A DNA stretch of 64,000 nucleotides from positions 558,001-622,000 of the forward strand of contig JAEUTN010000014.1 of the NCBI GenBank assembly GCA_016787895.1. The letters run 5' to 3'. The stretch's first letter is position 1. Each line of letters starts with the position of its first letter. The DNA comes from Bacteroidia bacterium (GTDB lineage: Bacteria; Bacteroidota; Bacteroidia; B-17B0; Aurantibacillaceae). The position numbers and the translations under genes are program-made. Of this stretch, positions 43,022 to 52,460 are shown piece by piece. The notes beneath the pieces were generated by a model. It was not told where the DNA came from, searched no databases, and was given only the letters and a program-made list of their open reading frames with translations.

Positions 43022-43792
43022 TTACGCATAGCCTCTGAGTTTATAAATCAGGAATCCCACCCATTCATGGATGATGGCTTGCAGCGAGAGCATGGCCCCT
43101 GGATTGGGAATCAGCAGGTGATCGGGTGTGAACCGTCGGTTGCCGCTGTGCCGGTTGGTTACAAATGGAACCAGATTTTCAAATCCCGCTTTTTTAAATA
43201 TGGCCATCGACCTTGGCATGTGGGTGCCTGAAGTCACCAAAAGAAATTTGCCTTTAAGGCCCACACTGTCCAAAAGCTGCTTTGTAAAAACGGCGTTTTG
43301 ATAGGTGTTTCTGCTTTCAGATTCAATAAGCAGCACACTGTCGGGTATAGCAATCGACAGAAGGTATTTTTTTACATAAAGTCCTTCCTTTTTTTCAGGA
43401 AACTCTATGCTGCCAGATCCTCCGGTAAACACTATGCGTTGAACGTACCCTTGGTGGTAAAGAGGTAATACCTGAAACAAACGGTCGGCACTGTAACCAA
43501 AATTAATTTGTTTTCGTCGGAGGTCGATATCTCCGATGCCTCCCAAAATTATGGCAGCCGTGTATTCATTCTTTTGCATCACGTAATCTTTGGTTACCGG
43601 CTCCCAGGCCCTGTAACACTCATCCACCAAAAAGGAATTGGAACAAAGATACAAGACCACCAGCGCGCTGATCAATAGCTTTTTTGCCCTCTTTGTATTT
43701 TTGGTAAACAGGGCATATACCAGCAAAACAAAGGCCCAAAACATGGGGGATAGCAAAAAAGCCAAAAGTTTGGAGAGGTAGAAAAAAAACAT
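43022..43792 (-). CDS. YdcF/ElyC-like (DUF218) membrane protein
   Basis: 256 residues from the ATG at 43792; an earlier start would extend over the accC promoter and gene start and is rejected. Two N-terminal membrane helices are followed by the DUF218 domain: AAIILGGIGD, FTGGSGSI, ESESRNTYQNAVFTKQLL, and LLVTSGTHMPRSMAIFKKAGF. ElyC-type proteins influence envelope polysaccharide or lipid-carrier metabolism in enterobacteria. The exact role here is unknown. Confidence 0.82.
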   Translation of the reverse strand: MFFFYLSKLLAFLLSPMFWAFVLLVYALFTKNTKRAKKLLISALVVLYLCSNSFLVDECYRAWEPVTKDYVMQKNEYTAAIILGGIGDIDLRRKQINFGYSADRLFQVLPLYHQGYVQRIVFTGGSGSIEFPEKKEGLYVKKYLLSIAIPDSVLLIESESRNTYQNAVFTKQLLDSVGLKGKFLLVTSGTHMPRSMAIFKKAGFENLVPFVTNRHSGNRRFTPDHLLIPNPGAMLSLQAIIHEWVGFLIYKLRGYA

Positions 43793-43880
43793 GGTATGCC
43801 GAAAGTAAGAAAAAGAAATAATCGCCGAAGCCTGCCGCGCATTTTCAATATTCCTTACCTTTAAGCAAACCAAATTTTGT

Positions 43881-45365
43881 ATGAAAAAAATACTGATTGC
43901 GAACCGTGGGGAAATTGCCTTGAGGATCATGCGCAGTGCAAAGGAAATGGGCATTAAAACTGTTGCCATTTATTCTGAAGCCGACCGTAATGCTTTATTT
44001 GTAAGGTATGCCGATGAAGCCGTTTGCGTTGGGCCTCCGCCCAGTGCTCAATCGTATTTACAAGCCGATAAAATCCTTGCCGTTTGTAAGGAATTGGGGG
44101 TTGACGGCATTCATCCCGGATACGGTTTTTTAAGTGAGAACGCCGATTTTGCCCGTAAAGTAAAAAAAGCCGGTATCACCTTTATTGGCCCCAGCCCTGA
44201 AAGCATGGAAATGATGGGCGATAAACTCAGCGCCAAAGCCACAGCCAAAAAATACAAGGTTCCTATGATTCCCGGATCGGAAGGTGCCATCAGCGATATT
44301 CAGGAAGCGGTGAAAGTCGCCAAAGAAGTGGGTTTTCCTTTGCTCATTAAAGCCAGCGCGGGAGGAGGCGGAAAAGGCATGCGCCTGGTTGAAAAGGAAA
44401 GTGAAATTGAAGAACAAATGAAGCTGGCGGTAAGTGAAGCCGTTTCGGCCTTTGGCAACGGAGCCGTATTTATTGAACGGTACGCTTCAGGTCCACGCCA
44501 CATTGAAATTCAGATATTGGCCGACAACCATGGTAATTGTGTGTATTTGTTCGAGCGCGAATGCAGCATACAACGCCGTCATCAAAAACTCGTTGAAGAG
44601 GCCCCAAGCTCAGTGCTGAGCCCCGAGCTTCGCGAAAAAATGGGTCGATGCGCGGTGGATGTGGCCAAAGCCTGCAATTACAGCGGAGCAGGTACTGTTG
44701 AGTTTTTACTCGACGACCAGCTGAACTTTTACTTTTTAGAAATGAACACCCGCTTGCAGGTTGAGCACCCCGTTACTGAAATGATTACCGGCCTCGACCT
44801 GGTGAAAGAACAGATTCGGGTAGCACGTAACGAAAAACTCAGCTTCACACAGGAAGACCTCCGCATCAACGGGCACGCGATTGAAGTAAGGGTGTGTGCC
44901 GAAGATCCGGCCAATAACTTTTTGCCCGACATTGGACGCTTGCTGGTTTACAAAACCCCTTCAGGCCCCGGGGTGCGGGTAGACGATGGGTTCGAACAAG
45001 GCATGGACATTCCCATTTTTTACGACCCCATGATTGCCAAACTGGTGGTTCACGGTAAAAACCGCGAAGAAGCCATTGAAAAAATGATCCGGGCCATAGA
45101 TGATTACTGCATTGTAGGTGTTGAAACCACACTGGACTTTTGCAAGTTTGTTTTGAAACACAAGGCATTTGTAAGCGGGAAATTCGATACCGGATTTGTG
45201 AAACAACACTTTGCTCCCGGCACGGTTTTTCACGACAAGGTTGATCAACTTGAAGCCGCTGCCCTGGGGGCCAGTCTGATTTTTTCTGACACCTTGCCTT
45301 CTCCAGCTGGTCAAACCCCTTCAGAGGCTAAAAAAAGCCAATGGAAACAAAATCGCCTGAACTAA
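43881..45365 (+). CDS. accC: Biotin carboxylase subunit of acetyl-/propionyl-CoA carboxylase
   Basis: 494 residues, ATP-grasp enzyme. [23 protein letters not shown] opens it, the glycine-rich loop GGGGKGM is at 161-167, and [26 protein letters not shown] and [14 protein letters not shown] follow, with VRVCAEDP near the end. It carboxylates biotin with ATP and bicarbonate. The biotin carrier gene lies some 8 kb away, in an operon with superoxide dismutase, and no carboxyltransferase is seen here. A hairpin with a T-run (45369-45389) follows. Confidence 0.94.
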   Translation: MKKILIANRGEIALRIMRSAKEMGIKTVAIYSEADRNALFVRYADEAVCVGPPPSAQSYLQADKILAVCKELGVDGIHPGYGFLSENADFARKVKKAGITFIGPSPESMEMMGDKLSAKATAKKYKVPMIPGSEGAISDIQEAVKVAKEVGFPLLIKASAGGGGKGMRLVEKESEIEEQMKLAVSEAVSAFGNGAVFIERYASGPRHIEIQILADNHGNCVYLFERECSIQRRHQKLVEEAPSSVLSPELREKMGRCAVDVAKACNYSGAGTVEFLLDDQLNFYFLEMNTRLQVEHPVTEMITGLDLVKEQIRVARNEKLSFTQEDLRINGHAIEVRVCAEDPANNFLPDIGRLLVYKTPSGPGVRVDDGFEQGMDIPIFYDPMIAKLVVHGKNREEAIEKMIRAIDDYCIVGVETTLDFCKFVLKHKAFVSGKFDTGFVKQHFAPGTVFHDKVDQLEAAALGASLIFSDTLPSPAGQTPSEAKKSQWKQNRLN

Positions 45366-45368
45366 GCT

Positions 45369-45389
45369 GTAACCTAAGGGTTACTTTTT
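45369..45389 (+). terminator. Short intrinsic terminator after accC
   Basis: GTAACC, loop TAAG, GGTTAC, TTTTT. The stem is only 6 bp, so strength is moderate. Confidence 0.55.
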
Positions 45390-45419
45390 GCGTTGAGGTC
45401 TATTAACAGATAAGTCACC

Positions 45420-46055
45420 ATGCGTTTTCTGTTTACATACGCTCCCTCGATTCCATTCCTTCTGTGTTTTTTTATTGGGATCAATCCGAACTATGCCCAG
45501 GTTCAATCCGGAGTTTTTGATTTCACCCAGGCTCCGGAAAGAGGGATTCGGCATTTGGCTGAGGTATTCAACGGAGATACCATTCCTCTTGTGCATCTCG
45601 AAACGGTAGACATTGTCACTACAGGGATTTTTAAAAACAGAAAACAATACGAACAATGGACACGTTTGAAATATAACGTAAGAAAGGTGTATCCATACGC
45701 CATACTGGCCTCCAGCAAATTAAAAGAATACGACAGGGCTCTGGCAGGCATACAGGATAAACATCTTAAAAAAGCCTTTATTAAACAATGCGAGCGCGAC
45801 CTGAAACAGGAGTTTGAAGAAGAATTGAAGGGTTTAACTTACAGTCAGGGCAAACTTTTAATGAAACTCATTGACCGGGAAACCGGGAAAACCACTTACG
45901 AGATTGTTAAACAAATGCGAGGAGGCTTTCAGGCCGGTATGTGGCAGGCCGTAGCCGTAGTGTTTGGGCATAACATGAAAACAGAATACGAGGCCGAAAC
46001 AGAAGACGTTCTGGTGGAACGCGCCATCAAAGTAGTGGAAGCCGGACTTTTCTGA
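45420..46055 (+). CDS. DUF4294 exported protein
   Basis: 211 residues. A signal peptide (about 1-26, NYAQ) is followed by the DUF4294 domain, with TVDIVTTGIFKNRKQYEQWTRLKYNVRKVYPYA, SQGKLLMKLIDRETGKTTYEIVKQMRGGF and QAVAVVFGHNMKTEYE. It is typical of Bacteroidota, function unknown. The next gene starts 28 nt downstream. Confidence 0.83.
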   Translation: MRFLFTYAPSIPFLLCFFIGINPNYAQVQSGVFDFTQAPERGIRHLAEVFNGDTIPLVHLETVDIVTTGIFKNRKQYEQWTRLKYNVRKVYPYAILASSKLKEYDRALAGIQDKHLKKAFIKQCERDLKQEFEEELKGLTYSQGKLLMKLIDRETGKTTYEIVKQMRGGFQAGMWQAVAVVFGHNMKTEYEAETEDVLVERAIKVVEAGLF

Positions 46056-46083
46056 TGTGGATATTATTTTTACCTTTAATCCC

Positions 46084-46767
46084 ATGCAAAAGCTTTTTAT
46101 ATTCCTTTTCGTATTCTGCGCACTAAGCATTGCGGGACAAAATAAAAAAGCCCCGGCCAAAAAAAACGCGGAACCACGTACCAGCACCGATAACCTGCTT
46201 CAACCCTGGGAAAGCAATGGCGACAGTTCAGCCGTGGATAGCAGTCAAATGGAGCCTAAAGAGGTTGAACCGGCTATTCCAAGAGCGTTTATGGTTTACA
46301 CCAAAAAAGCCAAAGCAAAAACCGACAGAACAAAATTGTGTTTTAACCTGGTGAGCAAGGATACTGTTTTAAATTATTGTATCAATGATTCAATATGCAG
46401 AGACCCCGAAACGTTTAAAATACTTTATGAATCCAAATTGGGCGACACCACGTTTGTATTGGTATTTGTAGATGCCTTCACCAAAGCAACGGGTGATAAC
46501 CCCCGCTGCGATGCCGGCAAGGAAACCAAACTCGTGTTTTTCCGCTGGAATACCAAAACCAACAAAGCCAAAGTCAAACAAAAAGTAGTGTCGTCTTGCA
46601 TTCGCAATATCGTAAATATGACCAAAGACCCCATTGTAAACTGGGATGGCAATAGTATTTTAGAAGTCAGTTATTACAAAGGAGGTTCCGATTTTCCTGT
46701 GGTTAAATTTGACCCGGCCCAGGTCCAGCTTGGCTTACAAGACTTAAGTGAGGCCGAACCCAGGTAA
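46084..46767 (+). CDS. Exported protein of unknown function
   Basis: 227 residues from the ATG at 46084. Signal peptide (1-19, SIAGQ) is followed by a low-complexity Lys/Ala/Ser/Glu linker (20-75) and a C-terminal domain with VSKDTVLNYCINDSICRDPE, FFRWNTKTNKAKVKQ and VNWDGNSILEVSYYKGG. Four cysteines may pair in the periplasm. No family is recognised. TACCTTTA, close to the -7 consensus, lies 8 nt upstream of the ATG. Confidence 0.62.
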   Translation: MQKLFIFLFVFCALSIAGQNKKAPAKKNAEPRTSTDNLLQPWESNGDSSAVDSSQMEPKEVEPAIPRAFMVYTKKAKAKTDRTKLCFNLVSKDTVLNYCINDSICRDPETFKILYESKLGDTTFVLVFVDAFTKATGDNPRCDAGKETKLVFFRWNTKTNKAKVKQKVVSSCIRNIVNMTKDPIVNWDGNSILEVSYYKGGSDFPVVKFDPAQVQLGLQDLSEAEPR

Positions 46768-46818
46768 ATTCTTATCCGGGTTTTCTCTTTCAAAAAATTA
46801 TGAGCATATTTAGCCTGT

Positions 46819-47904
46819 TTGAATCCCTGGCTTAAAATACTGCTCCTTCCTCTTTCTTTCCTTTATGGAATTGTAACTTTGATTCGCAACCGCCTCTTCG
46901 ATTGGCACCTCTTAAAACAGCACCGTTTCGATATTCATACCATTTCGGTTGGCAATTTGGCGGTTGGAGGAGCCGGCAAAACACCACTCATTGAATACCT
47001 CATCCGGCTTCTGATAAAAGAAAAAATTGGAGTGGCTACGCTTAGCCGGGGTTATAAAAGAAAAACCTCAGGTTATGTTTTGGCCACTGAAAACAGCAGC
47101 GCTGACGACATTGGCGATGAGCCGCTGATATTTAAAAGCAAGTATCCTATTGAGGTGGCGGTTGATGCCAGCCGGGTAAATGGCGTAAAACAACTCATGA
47201 AACTTGAGCCCGTGCCCAGGGTGATTTTGCTTGACGATGCCTTTCAACACCGTTCTCTGAAATGCGGCTTGAACATCATGGTGAGCGATTATTACAATTT
47301 GTATTTTAACGATGTGATGATGCCCTCCGGTACCCTGCGCGAGTTTAAAGGCGGTGTAAACAGGGCCGATATCATCATTGTCACTAAAACCCCCGACAAA
47401 ACAAGTCCTGTGGAGATGCGCACCATCATGAAAGACATCAACCCGCAGGCCCATCAACGTGTATTTTTCTCCTACTTAAAATACGGGGAACTTTACTCCA
47501 TTCATCAACCGGAATCCAAACTGGACACCCTCAATGATCTTTTCCGTTTCCGTGTCATCTCTTTCGCGGGTATAGCCAACGCAGGCCCCATGATAAATTA
47601 CCTGAAAGAATACTCCAGCGATGTAAAACACCTGCCTTTCGCCGATCATTACGAATATTCTCTGAAAGATTTGGAAGATATTGAACGCTACTATCAGAGT
47701 TTTGAAGGCGGAAATAAAATACTGGTGACCACCGAAAAAGATTTGATGCGTTTAAAAAATCCGGCTATCTGGCACATTGCGCAACGCATGAACATTTACA
47801 TCCTTCCGGTAGAAGTGAGTTTTAAAGACAAAGAAGAGGAATTTAACGAATTGGTGATGAAGTATGTTAGAGCAAATCGAATTCAGTACGAAAAAAATTC
47901 TTGA
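46819..47904 (+). CDS. lpxK: Tetraacyldisaccharide 4'-kinase
   Basis: 361 residues from a TTG start ([16 protein letters not shown], one N-terminal membrane helix). The P-loop [12 protein letters not shown] is at 45-56; [35 protein letters not shown] and the C-terminal FAGIANAGP and [12 protein letters not shown] are LpxK motifs. It phosphorylates the lipid A disaccharide 4'-position at the inner membrane. The purine nucleoside phosphorylase gene begins 41 nt before its end. Confidence 0.93.
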   Translation: MNPWLKILLLPLSFLYGIVTLIRNRLFDWHLLKQHRFDIHTISVGNLAVGGAGKTPLIEYLIRLLIKEKIGVATLSRGYKRKTSGYVLATENSSADDIGDEPLIFKSKYPIEVAVDASRVNGVKQLMKLEPVPRVILLDDAFQHRSLKCGLNIMVSDYYNLYFNDVMMPSGTLREFKGGVNRADIIIVTKTPDKTSPVEMRTIMKDINPQAHQRVFFSYLKYGELYSIHQPESKLDTLNDLFRFRVISFAGIANAGPMINYLKEYSSDVKHLPFADHYEYSLKDLEDIERYYQSFEGGNKILVTTEKDLMRLKNPAIWHIAQRMNIYILPVEVSFKDKEEEFNELVMKYVRANRIQYEKNS

Positions 47905-48679
47905 GAAGACCCGCAATTTCAAACCCGAAACAGGCATAATTCTTGGCACAGGCCTTGGCGGTCTTGTTAAAGAAATTCTGGTGGAATTTGTACTGCCTTA
48001 TGCTGAGATTCCCCACTTCCCTACCAGTACAGTTGAAGGCCATAGCGGCAAACTCATTTTTGGGGAATTGAGCGGAAAAAAAGTAGTGGTGATGCAGGGG
48101 CGTTTCCATTATTACGAGGGTTACACCATGAAACAGATTGCTTTCCCGGTGCGCGTGATGAAAGCCCTTGGCATAAAATATCTATGTGTGAGCAATGCCT
48201 GCGGAGGTATGAATCCTGATTTCAGCGTGGGTGAATTAATGATCATTAACGACCACATCAATTTATTTCCCGACAATCCCCTGATTGGCCAAAACTTTGA
48301 ACAATTAGGGCCAAGGTTCCCCGACATGGGAGAAGTGTACGACAAAGTACTGATTAAAACAGCTAAACAAATTGCGCAAGAACATGGGATTAAAGTGAGC
48401 GAAGGCGTTTATGCCGGACTTACAGGCCCTTGTTTTGAAACTCCAGCCGAATACCGTTACCTGAGAAGAATTGGCGCCGATGTGGTAGGCATGAGCACCG
48501 TGCCCGAAGTTATTGTAGCAAAACACGCCGGCCTGCGGGTGTTTGGAATCAGCATTGTAACCGACCTGGGGGTTGAGGGGCATGTGCAAAAAGTAACGCA
48601 CGAAGAAGTTCAAATGGTGGCTGCGCAACAGGAACCTAAAATGACCCTGCTCCTGAAAGAACTTGTAAAGCGCATTTAA
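47864..48679 (+). CDS. Purine-nucleoside phosphorylase
   Basis: 271 residues, trimeric (PNP/inosine-guanosine type). [54 protein letters not shown] and [17 protein letters not shown] are all present. It cleaves purine (deoxy)nucleosides with phosphate, giving the free base and (deoxy)ribose-1-phosphate. The start overlaps the end of lpxK by 41 nt; a later in-frame start would cut away the first strand, so the overlap appears real. The 3' end overlaps the stop of the opposing gene by 4 nt. Confidence 0.94.
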   Translation: MLEQIEFSTKKILEKTRNFKPETGIILGTGLGGLVKEILVEFVLPYAEIPHFPTSTVEGHSGKLIFGELSGKKVVVMQGRFHYYEGYTMKQIAFPVRVMKALGIKYLCVSNACGGMNPDFSVGELMIINDHINLFPDNPLIGQNFEQLGPRFPDMGEVYDKVLIKTAKQIAQEHGIKVSEGVYAGLTGPCFETPAEYRYLRRIGADVVGMSTVPEVIVAKHAGLRVFGISIVTDLGVEGHVQKVTHEEVQMVAAQQEPKMTLLLKELVKRI

Positions 48680-49149
48680 TCCATGTAGTAATAAACGTTT
48701 TCAAGAATCAATTCATTTTCCTTTTTCAGGTAAATTTGAATTCTGATCCTGGTTTTATCCACCTGTGTTGTACCATTCAAAAAAGAAGTGAAGACCATTT
48801 TTCCTTTTTTAAGTGTTCCTTCAGCGCTCAAACTGTCATCCGATTGAACAAACCAGGCTTCGTACTTTAAACCCGGGAGGTATTCGGCAAAAACAGTGCT
48901 GTCGTTTCCCAATGGCATAAGACGGGCATTATCTATTTGTATAAGGAGGTTCTTTTTTTGATGCTCCTTACATACCAAACGAAATTCATTGTTGTGTTTG
49001 GTTATAACGCTGTCGCCCTTCTGGCCTGTTTTATAAAAATAAATCCAGTCATTCCCTGCCTTTATATAAAACACATTGGGTTGTGCTTTGAGTGCCGATG
49101 CAATAAAATTTGCCAGTAGAACAATTTGTATAATTTTGTAATAGACCAT
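48676..49149 (-). CDS. Small exported protein of unknown function
   Basis: 157 residues. Signal peptide 1-22 (SALKAQ) then a single all-beta domain with [20 protein letters not shown] and [15 protein letters not shown]. It resembles no domain I know. Its ATG is 6 nt from the ATG of a divergent barrel gene, so each gene's promoter must lie within the other's coding start or be shared. Confidence 0.58.
   Translation of the reverse strand: MVYYKIIQIVLLANFIASALKAQPNVFYIKAGNDWIYFYKTGQKGDSVITKHNNEFRLVCKEHQKKNLLIQIDNARLMPLGNDSTVFAEYLPGLKYEAWFVQSDDSLSAEGTLKKGKMVFTSFLNGTTQVDKTRIRIQIYLKKENELILENVYYYMD
49131..49138 (+). promoter_or_regulatory. Bacteroidota -7 promoter element inside an opposing gene
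   Basis: TAATTTTG, a perfect TAnnTTTG, 17 nt before the ATG at 49156. It lies within the signal-peptide codons of the divergent gene. Confidence 0.6.
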
Positions 49150-49155
49150 GTATTT

Positions 49156-49992
49156 ATGAAAACGTTTACGCCCCCTGCCCTTCTATTGTTGTTCATTCCC
49201 CTCTTTTCCAAAGCACAACGTGTTATTCCGCCGGAGGAACTTGTACTGTTTGCCGGCCCCATTCATGCGGATATACGATGTGACAATATTCAAAATGATA
49301 AATATGCCGACAGCAGGGGAAACAATGCTTTCAACCTTGGCTTATCTTATTGCTTTTACCTGACCCGAAATTTAGGCATAAACTTTGGCGCAGAATACAA
49401 CCAATACAAAAATACTACCATTTACAGAGGTGCTTACAGAAGTGAAACCACTACAGTAGATCGTTTCAATTACATTTATTATCCAACGGTAAATTCTGAT
49501 TACACCGAAACAAGAAAACTCGACGCGATTGACATTCCCATTAATCTAAGGTTTTCAAGTGCCTTTAGTGAGAAGTTCGAGTGGTTTATGGATTTAGGCT
49601 TACGCCTGAATGCAGTGATAACAAATAAACTCACGCAGGAGGGTGTTCACAAAAAAATGGGTTCTTACCCCAACGCTACCTATGACAATGTTTTTATTGT
49701 GATTGAAAATGATCCGTATTACGGGTTTAACACCACCACGTATTCCGGTTCCCCAAAAGCAATTGACTCTAAAGAATTAGGCTACAGTTTAATGGCATGT
49801 ACGGGGTTTAAGGCAAAATTCGGTGAAAACCTCGGATTAATGGTCAGCGCCTATTATGTAAAAGGACAAAGCGATGTGGGGCCTAAAAGCCAGGAAGACT
49901 ATAAAAACATTTTCGGTGAAAAATCGCCCTACACTAAATTTACTGTTCAGCAAATAGGGTTCAGAACAGGTATTGTGTTTTACTTCGATTGA
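49156..49992 (+). CDS. Outer-membrane beta-barrel protein
   Basis: 278 residues from the ATG at 49156. Signal peptide (about 1-20, SKAQR), then alternating strands of an eight- to twelve-stranded barrel: FNLGLSYCFYLTRNLGINFGAEYN, AIDIPINLRFSSAFS, WFMDLGLRLNAVIT, LGYSLMACTGFKAKFG and, at the end, QIGFRTGIVFYFD with a terminal aromatic typical of outer-membrane barrels. Function unknown (porin-like or PorT/OmpA-type). Its stop is 3 nt before the tatA stop on the other strand. Confidence 0.74.
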   Translation: MKTFTPPALLLLFIPLFSKAQRVIPPEELVLFAGPIHADIRCDNIQNDKYADSRGNNAFNLGLSYCFYLTRNLGINFGAEYNQYKNTTIYRGAYRSETTTVDRFNYIYYPTVNSDYTETRKLDAIDIPINLRFSSAFSEKFEWFMDLGLRLNAVITNKLTQEGVHKKMGSYPNATYDNVFIVIENDPYYGFNTTTYSGSPKAIDSKELGYSLMACTGFKAKFGENLGLMVSAYYVKGQSDVGPKSQEDYKNIFGEKSPYTKFTVQQIGFRTGIVFYFD

Positions 49993-49995
49993 GGC

Positions 49996-50247
49996 TTATT
50001 CCTTTTCAATTTCTTTTTTTACATCCTGAATCTGCTCCTGTATGTGTTCGGTAATGCCCCCCGTACTTTCACGGATGTCCTTTTGAATCCCTCCGGCAGC
50101 GTCTTTAAATTCCCGTATGCCTTTGCCCAGGGCTTTGGCTATGCTTGGAATGCCCTTGCCGCCGAACAATAAGAGGATTACAAAAAGGATCAACACCACT
50201 TCCCCACCACCCAGGTTCAAAAATAATATCAGTTGTTTGAGAATCAT
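49996..50247 (-). CDS. tatA: Sec-independent translocase subunit TatA
   Basis: 83 residues. One N-terminal hydrophobic segment (LNLGGGEVVLILFVILLLFG) then GGKGIPSIAKALGKGIREFKDA, the hallmark amphipathic hinge and helix of TatA, and a charged tail. TatA oligomers make the passage through which folded proteins cross. It follows, by 3 nt, a gene for a 35-residue membrane protein. TatC is encoded about 9 kb away. Confidence 0.92.
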   Translation of the reverse strand: MILKQLILFLNLGGGEVVLILFVILLLFGGKGIPSIAKALGKGIREFKDAAGGIQKDIRESTGGITEHIQEQIQDVKKEIEKE

Positions 50248-50250
50248 GCT

Positions 50251-50358
50251 TTAAAATTTTCGTTTCATAAAACGGTACACCACCACCGCGCCGGTAACAA
50301 AAATGATTGCTACAAAAGCAATAATCACCATGTCGGAAAGATCGAGTTCGTTCTTCAT
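50251..50358 (-). CDS. 35-residue single-span membrane protein preceding tatA
   Basis: Minus-strand frame starting MKNELDLSDM, then a hydrophobic span (about 11-28, ending TGAVVVYRF) and a cationic end MKRKF. It is 3 nt from the tatA ATG. A perfect TAnnTTTG sits 4 nt ahead of its ATG, so it is the first gene of the tatA transcript. The length, one span and positive C terminus look like a genuine microprotein, perhaps an assembly or regulatory partner of TatA, but this is inferred from position. Confidence 0.72.
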   Translation of the reverse strand: MKNELDLSDMVIIAFVAIIFVTGAVVVYRFMKRKF

Positions 50359-50362
50359 TCGG

Positions 50363-50370
50363 CAAATTTA
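50363..50370 (-). promoter_or_regulatory. Bacteroidota -7 promoter element for the microprotein-tatA operon
   Basis: Reads TAAATTTG on the minus strand, a perfect TAnnTTTG, 4 nt before the ATG at 50358, predicting a leaderless or nearly leaderless transcript. Confidence 0.62.
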
Positions 50371-50772
50371 GGACATTATTGCTAATACTAAGTACCTTAA
50401 ACCCAGGTGCGATTATGAAAACGAATTCAGGTGCTTTGAGTCTTTGAACCTGTTACACAGTGTGTAGATGTAGGAAGCCAGTCCTTAGTCATTCGTCCGC
50501 CGTCATAAAAACAGACGCTATCACTTTCGCTACAAAAGAAGTTTGTCCCCCTTCGATTTTGTTTCTATCAGAGTACCCCGATAGCTATCGGGTCATGAAA
50601 CCTGTCTCCGTCCGAACCGGCACGGGCGGGCGCTGCAGCGCAGGACCTTGCTTCGGCAGGCGGGCCTGTCCGCTCATCCAGATTGCCTGGTACTATAGGA
50701 TGTTTGCGGGATGCGGGTTGGTGGCTGTTTGAAGTAAAAGTCAGATACCATTCGGACTTAAACGTCAATTTA
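50371..50772. repeat. Intergenic region with palindromic and GC-rich repeat DNA
   Basis: About 400 nt, no credible gene. It contains the perfect 16-bp palindrome CCCGATAGCTATCGGG (50577-50592) and a GC-rich block with GGGCGGGCGCTGCAGCGC and CGGCAGGCGGGCCTG (about 50617-50668), similar in style to the patch at 17493-17558. Short frames crossing it are interrupted and show no homology I can name. It looks like two or more interspersed repeats side by side. Confidence 0.55.
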
Positions 50773-51369
50773 TCAATGATCATAGGCCTCTTTCACAAAC
50801 TTCTCCATACCGGGTTCGAGTTCGTTTATAAAACCTAAACCGATGGAGATAAATATGGTTTCCGTGAGGTGATGGGGCATGGTGTCGAGTTTAAAGGTTT
50901 TGGGGTCCAGAGAAAAACCAAAACTCACTTTGTATCTGTTATAATTGCTTACAGTTTGGCCGTAGTTCAATTGACTGTTTTCTGTAGTAAAAATTGAAAT
51001 TTCAACAGGCTGATCTTCCCACACTTCATTCATGTATACCTGAGCGTTTACCGGATAGGATTTGGCATTGCTGTTGCTAAGCATGGGAAATTCCTCTTTA
51101 CGCAAGATAGCCTTTAAGTAAAGGTATTTCCCTTTCAGGTCATCGAGCCAGGTATCCATGCTGTCCACTCCGGTTCTTAAGGCAGTGAAATCTAATTTCA
51201 AATAGAACGCGTTTTTGGCTTCGTCGTAAAACAGGTAGGAGGCGCTTCGGGAAGAGGAACACTCGGTGTTGTTTAAACAGGTTCTAACGCCGGCAATTGA
51301 GGAAATGATACTCTGGGTTTGAGAGAAAACTCCAAAGGGCAAAAGGGCGAGTATGTAAAGCCACCTCAC
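50773..51369 (-). CDS. Exported protein, weakly YceI-like
   Basis: 198 residues, signal peptide 1-16 (GVFSQ). The mature part is beta-rich with AFYLKLDFTALRTGVDSMDTWLDDLKGKYL and VSFGFSLDPKTFKLDTMP, recalling the lipocalin-like YceI fold in layout, but key motifs are not clear. Its start overlaps the KdnB-like stop by 4 nt, so it is the last gene of a four-gene operon. Function unknown. Confidence 0.6.
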   Translation of the reverse strand: MRWLYILALLPFGVFSQTQSIISSIAGVRTCLNNTECSSSRSASYLFYDEAKNAFYLKLDFTALRTGVDSMDTWLDDLKGKYLYLKAILRKEEFPMLSNSNAKSYPVNAQVYMNEVWEDQPVEISIFTTENSQLNYGQTVSNYNRYKVSFGFSLDPKTFKLDTMPHHLTETIFISIGLGFINELEPGMEKFVKEAYDH

Positions 51370-52451
51370 AGGCGCCTGAATAAATCTTTAATATAATCCA
51401 GTGTCGCGATTTCTTTGTAATTGTCGCCAAAGGCATGGTGCCACATAAAGGGCAAATTGTAACTCACGGTGGCCATTTTGGTCAGGGTCTCCTCGTCCCA
51501 CGCTTTACTTAAATGCTGAGGCAATTCCAGTTTGTGTTTTTTCAGCATGTGTTTGAACTCTCCCACCCCTTCAGGATAAATATCTTCGAGGTGCTGAAAA
51601 ATCACACAATTGGCGTAACAATGGCGAGTGCCGTGTATTTTGGAAAGCCCATAACTTAAGGCGTGACAAACCCCCACTTCACTATAGGTTAAACTTAAGC
51701 CGCCCATCAAAGAAGCCACCATTAATTTGTCGTTGTTTTCTTCGGTTTGGCCGGCCCCCTCGTTTAAATACACTTCTCTGCAGAGGTGCAGGGCCTGATC
51801 GCCATAGGCCAAACTAAAGGCGTTGTTACGTATGCCGTTGTGCGATTCAATACAATGTATGTAAGTGTCCATGCCGGTGTAAAACCACCAATCGGTGGGT
51901 ACGCTGGCAATCAATTCCGGATCCAAAATCACCTGATTAAAAACGGTCCAGTCGCATTTTAATCCCAGTTTTTTTTCAGGGCCGGTTAATACCGCTGTCA
52001 TGGATACTTCGGCCCCGGTTCCGCTGATGGTGGGCACACCTAAATGGTACACACCGGGTTTTTTTACCAGGTTTAAACCTTGATACAGGGTAGAAGAGCC
52101 GTCGTTGGTTAACATTAATGACAAAGCCTTGGCAATATCCATGATGCTTCCGCCGCCAATGCCAATCACGCCACTTGGCAATCCTTTTTTCTTCAGGATT
52201 TCGTCCCTCAGTGTGTCAATTTGTTCTGTTGTTGGCTCATGGGGATCTACATCAATAAAATATACCAGGTCTTCCGCTTTGTTTTGCAGTTGATTGCTAA
52301 GAGGCTTGCCCTTGAAATACTGATCTACCACGTACACAAAATAACGGTTGTTTAACTGACGGATGGGTTCAACCGTTTCGGAAAGTTGGGCAAACGCCCC
52401 GCGGCCATACGTGACCTTATCAATGTTTTTAAAATTTTTGTGCTGCATCAT
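51366..52451 (-). CDS. Iron-dependent alcohol dehydrogenase family, KdnB-like (Kdo 8-oxidase)
   Basis: 361 residues, group III metal-dependent dehydrogenase: GVIGIGGGSIMDIAKALSL (NAD-binding), GVPTISGTGAEVSMTAVL, GMDTYIHCIESHNG, VCHALSYGLSKIHGTRHCYANC. The final two blocks carry the metal-binding histidines. The pattern recalls KdnB, which oxidises Kdo at C8 as the first step to 8-amino-Kdo in LPS. KdnA, the aminotransferase partner, is not visible here. Another substrate is possible. It is third in the biotin carrier, SOD, KdnB-like, unknown-protein operon, 9 nt after SOD. Confidence 0.75.
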   Translation of the reverse strand: MMQHKNFKNIDKVTYGRGAFAQLSETVEPIRQLNNRYFVYVVDQYFKGKPLSNQLQNKAEDLVYFIDVDPHEPTTEQIDTLRDEILKKKGLPSGVIGIGGGSIMDIAKALSLMLTNDGSSTLYQGLNLVKKPGVYHLGVPTISGTGAEVSMTAVLTGPEKKLGLKCDWTVFNQVILDPELIASVPTDWWFYTGMDTYIHCIESHNGIRNNAFSLAYGDQALHLCREVYLNEGAGQTEENNDKLMVASLMGGLSLTYSEVGVCHALSYGLSKIHGTRHCYANCVIFQHLEDIYPEGVGEFKHMLKKHKLELPQHLSKAWDEETLTKMATVSYNLPFMWHHAFGDNYKEIATLDYIKDLFRRL

Positions 52452-52460
52452 TCGTTTATC

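Noticed and set aside
43793-43969. Extended N terminus of the YdcF-like protein
   Set aside because: It would overlap the divergent accC gene by 89 nt; the ATG at 43792 gives the usual membrane start.
50105-50365. 86-codon minus-strand frame over tatA
   Set aside because: It is out of frame with TatA and the 35-residue gene, both of which are better supported.
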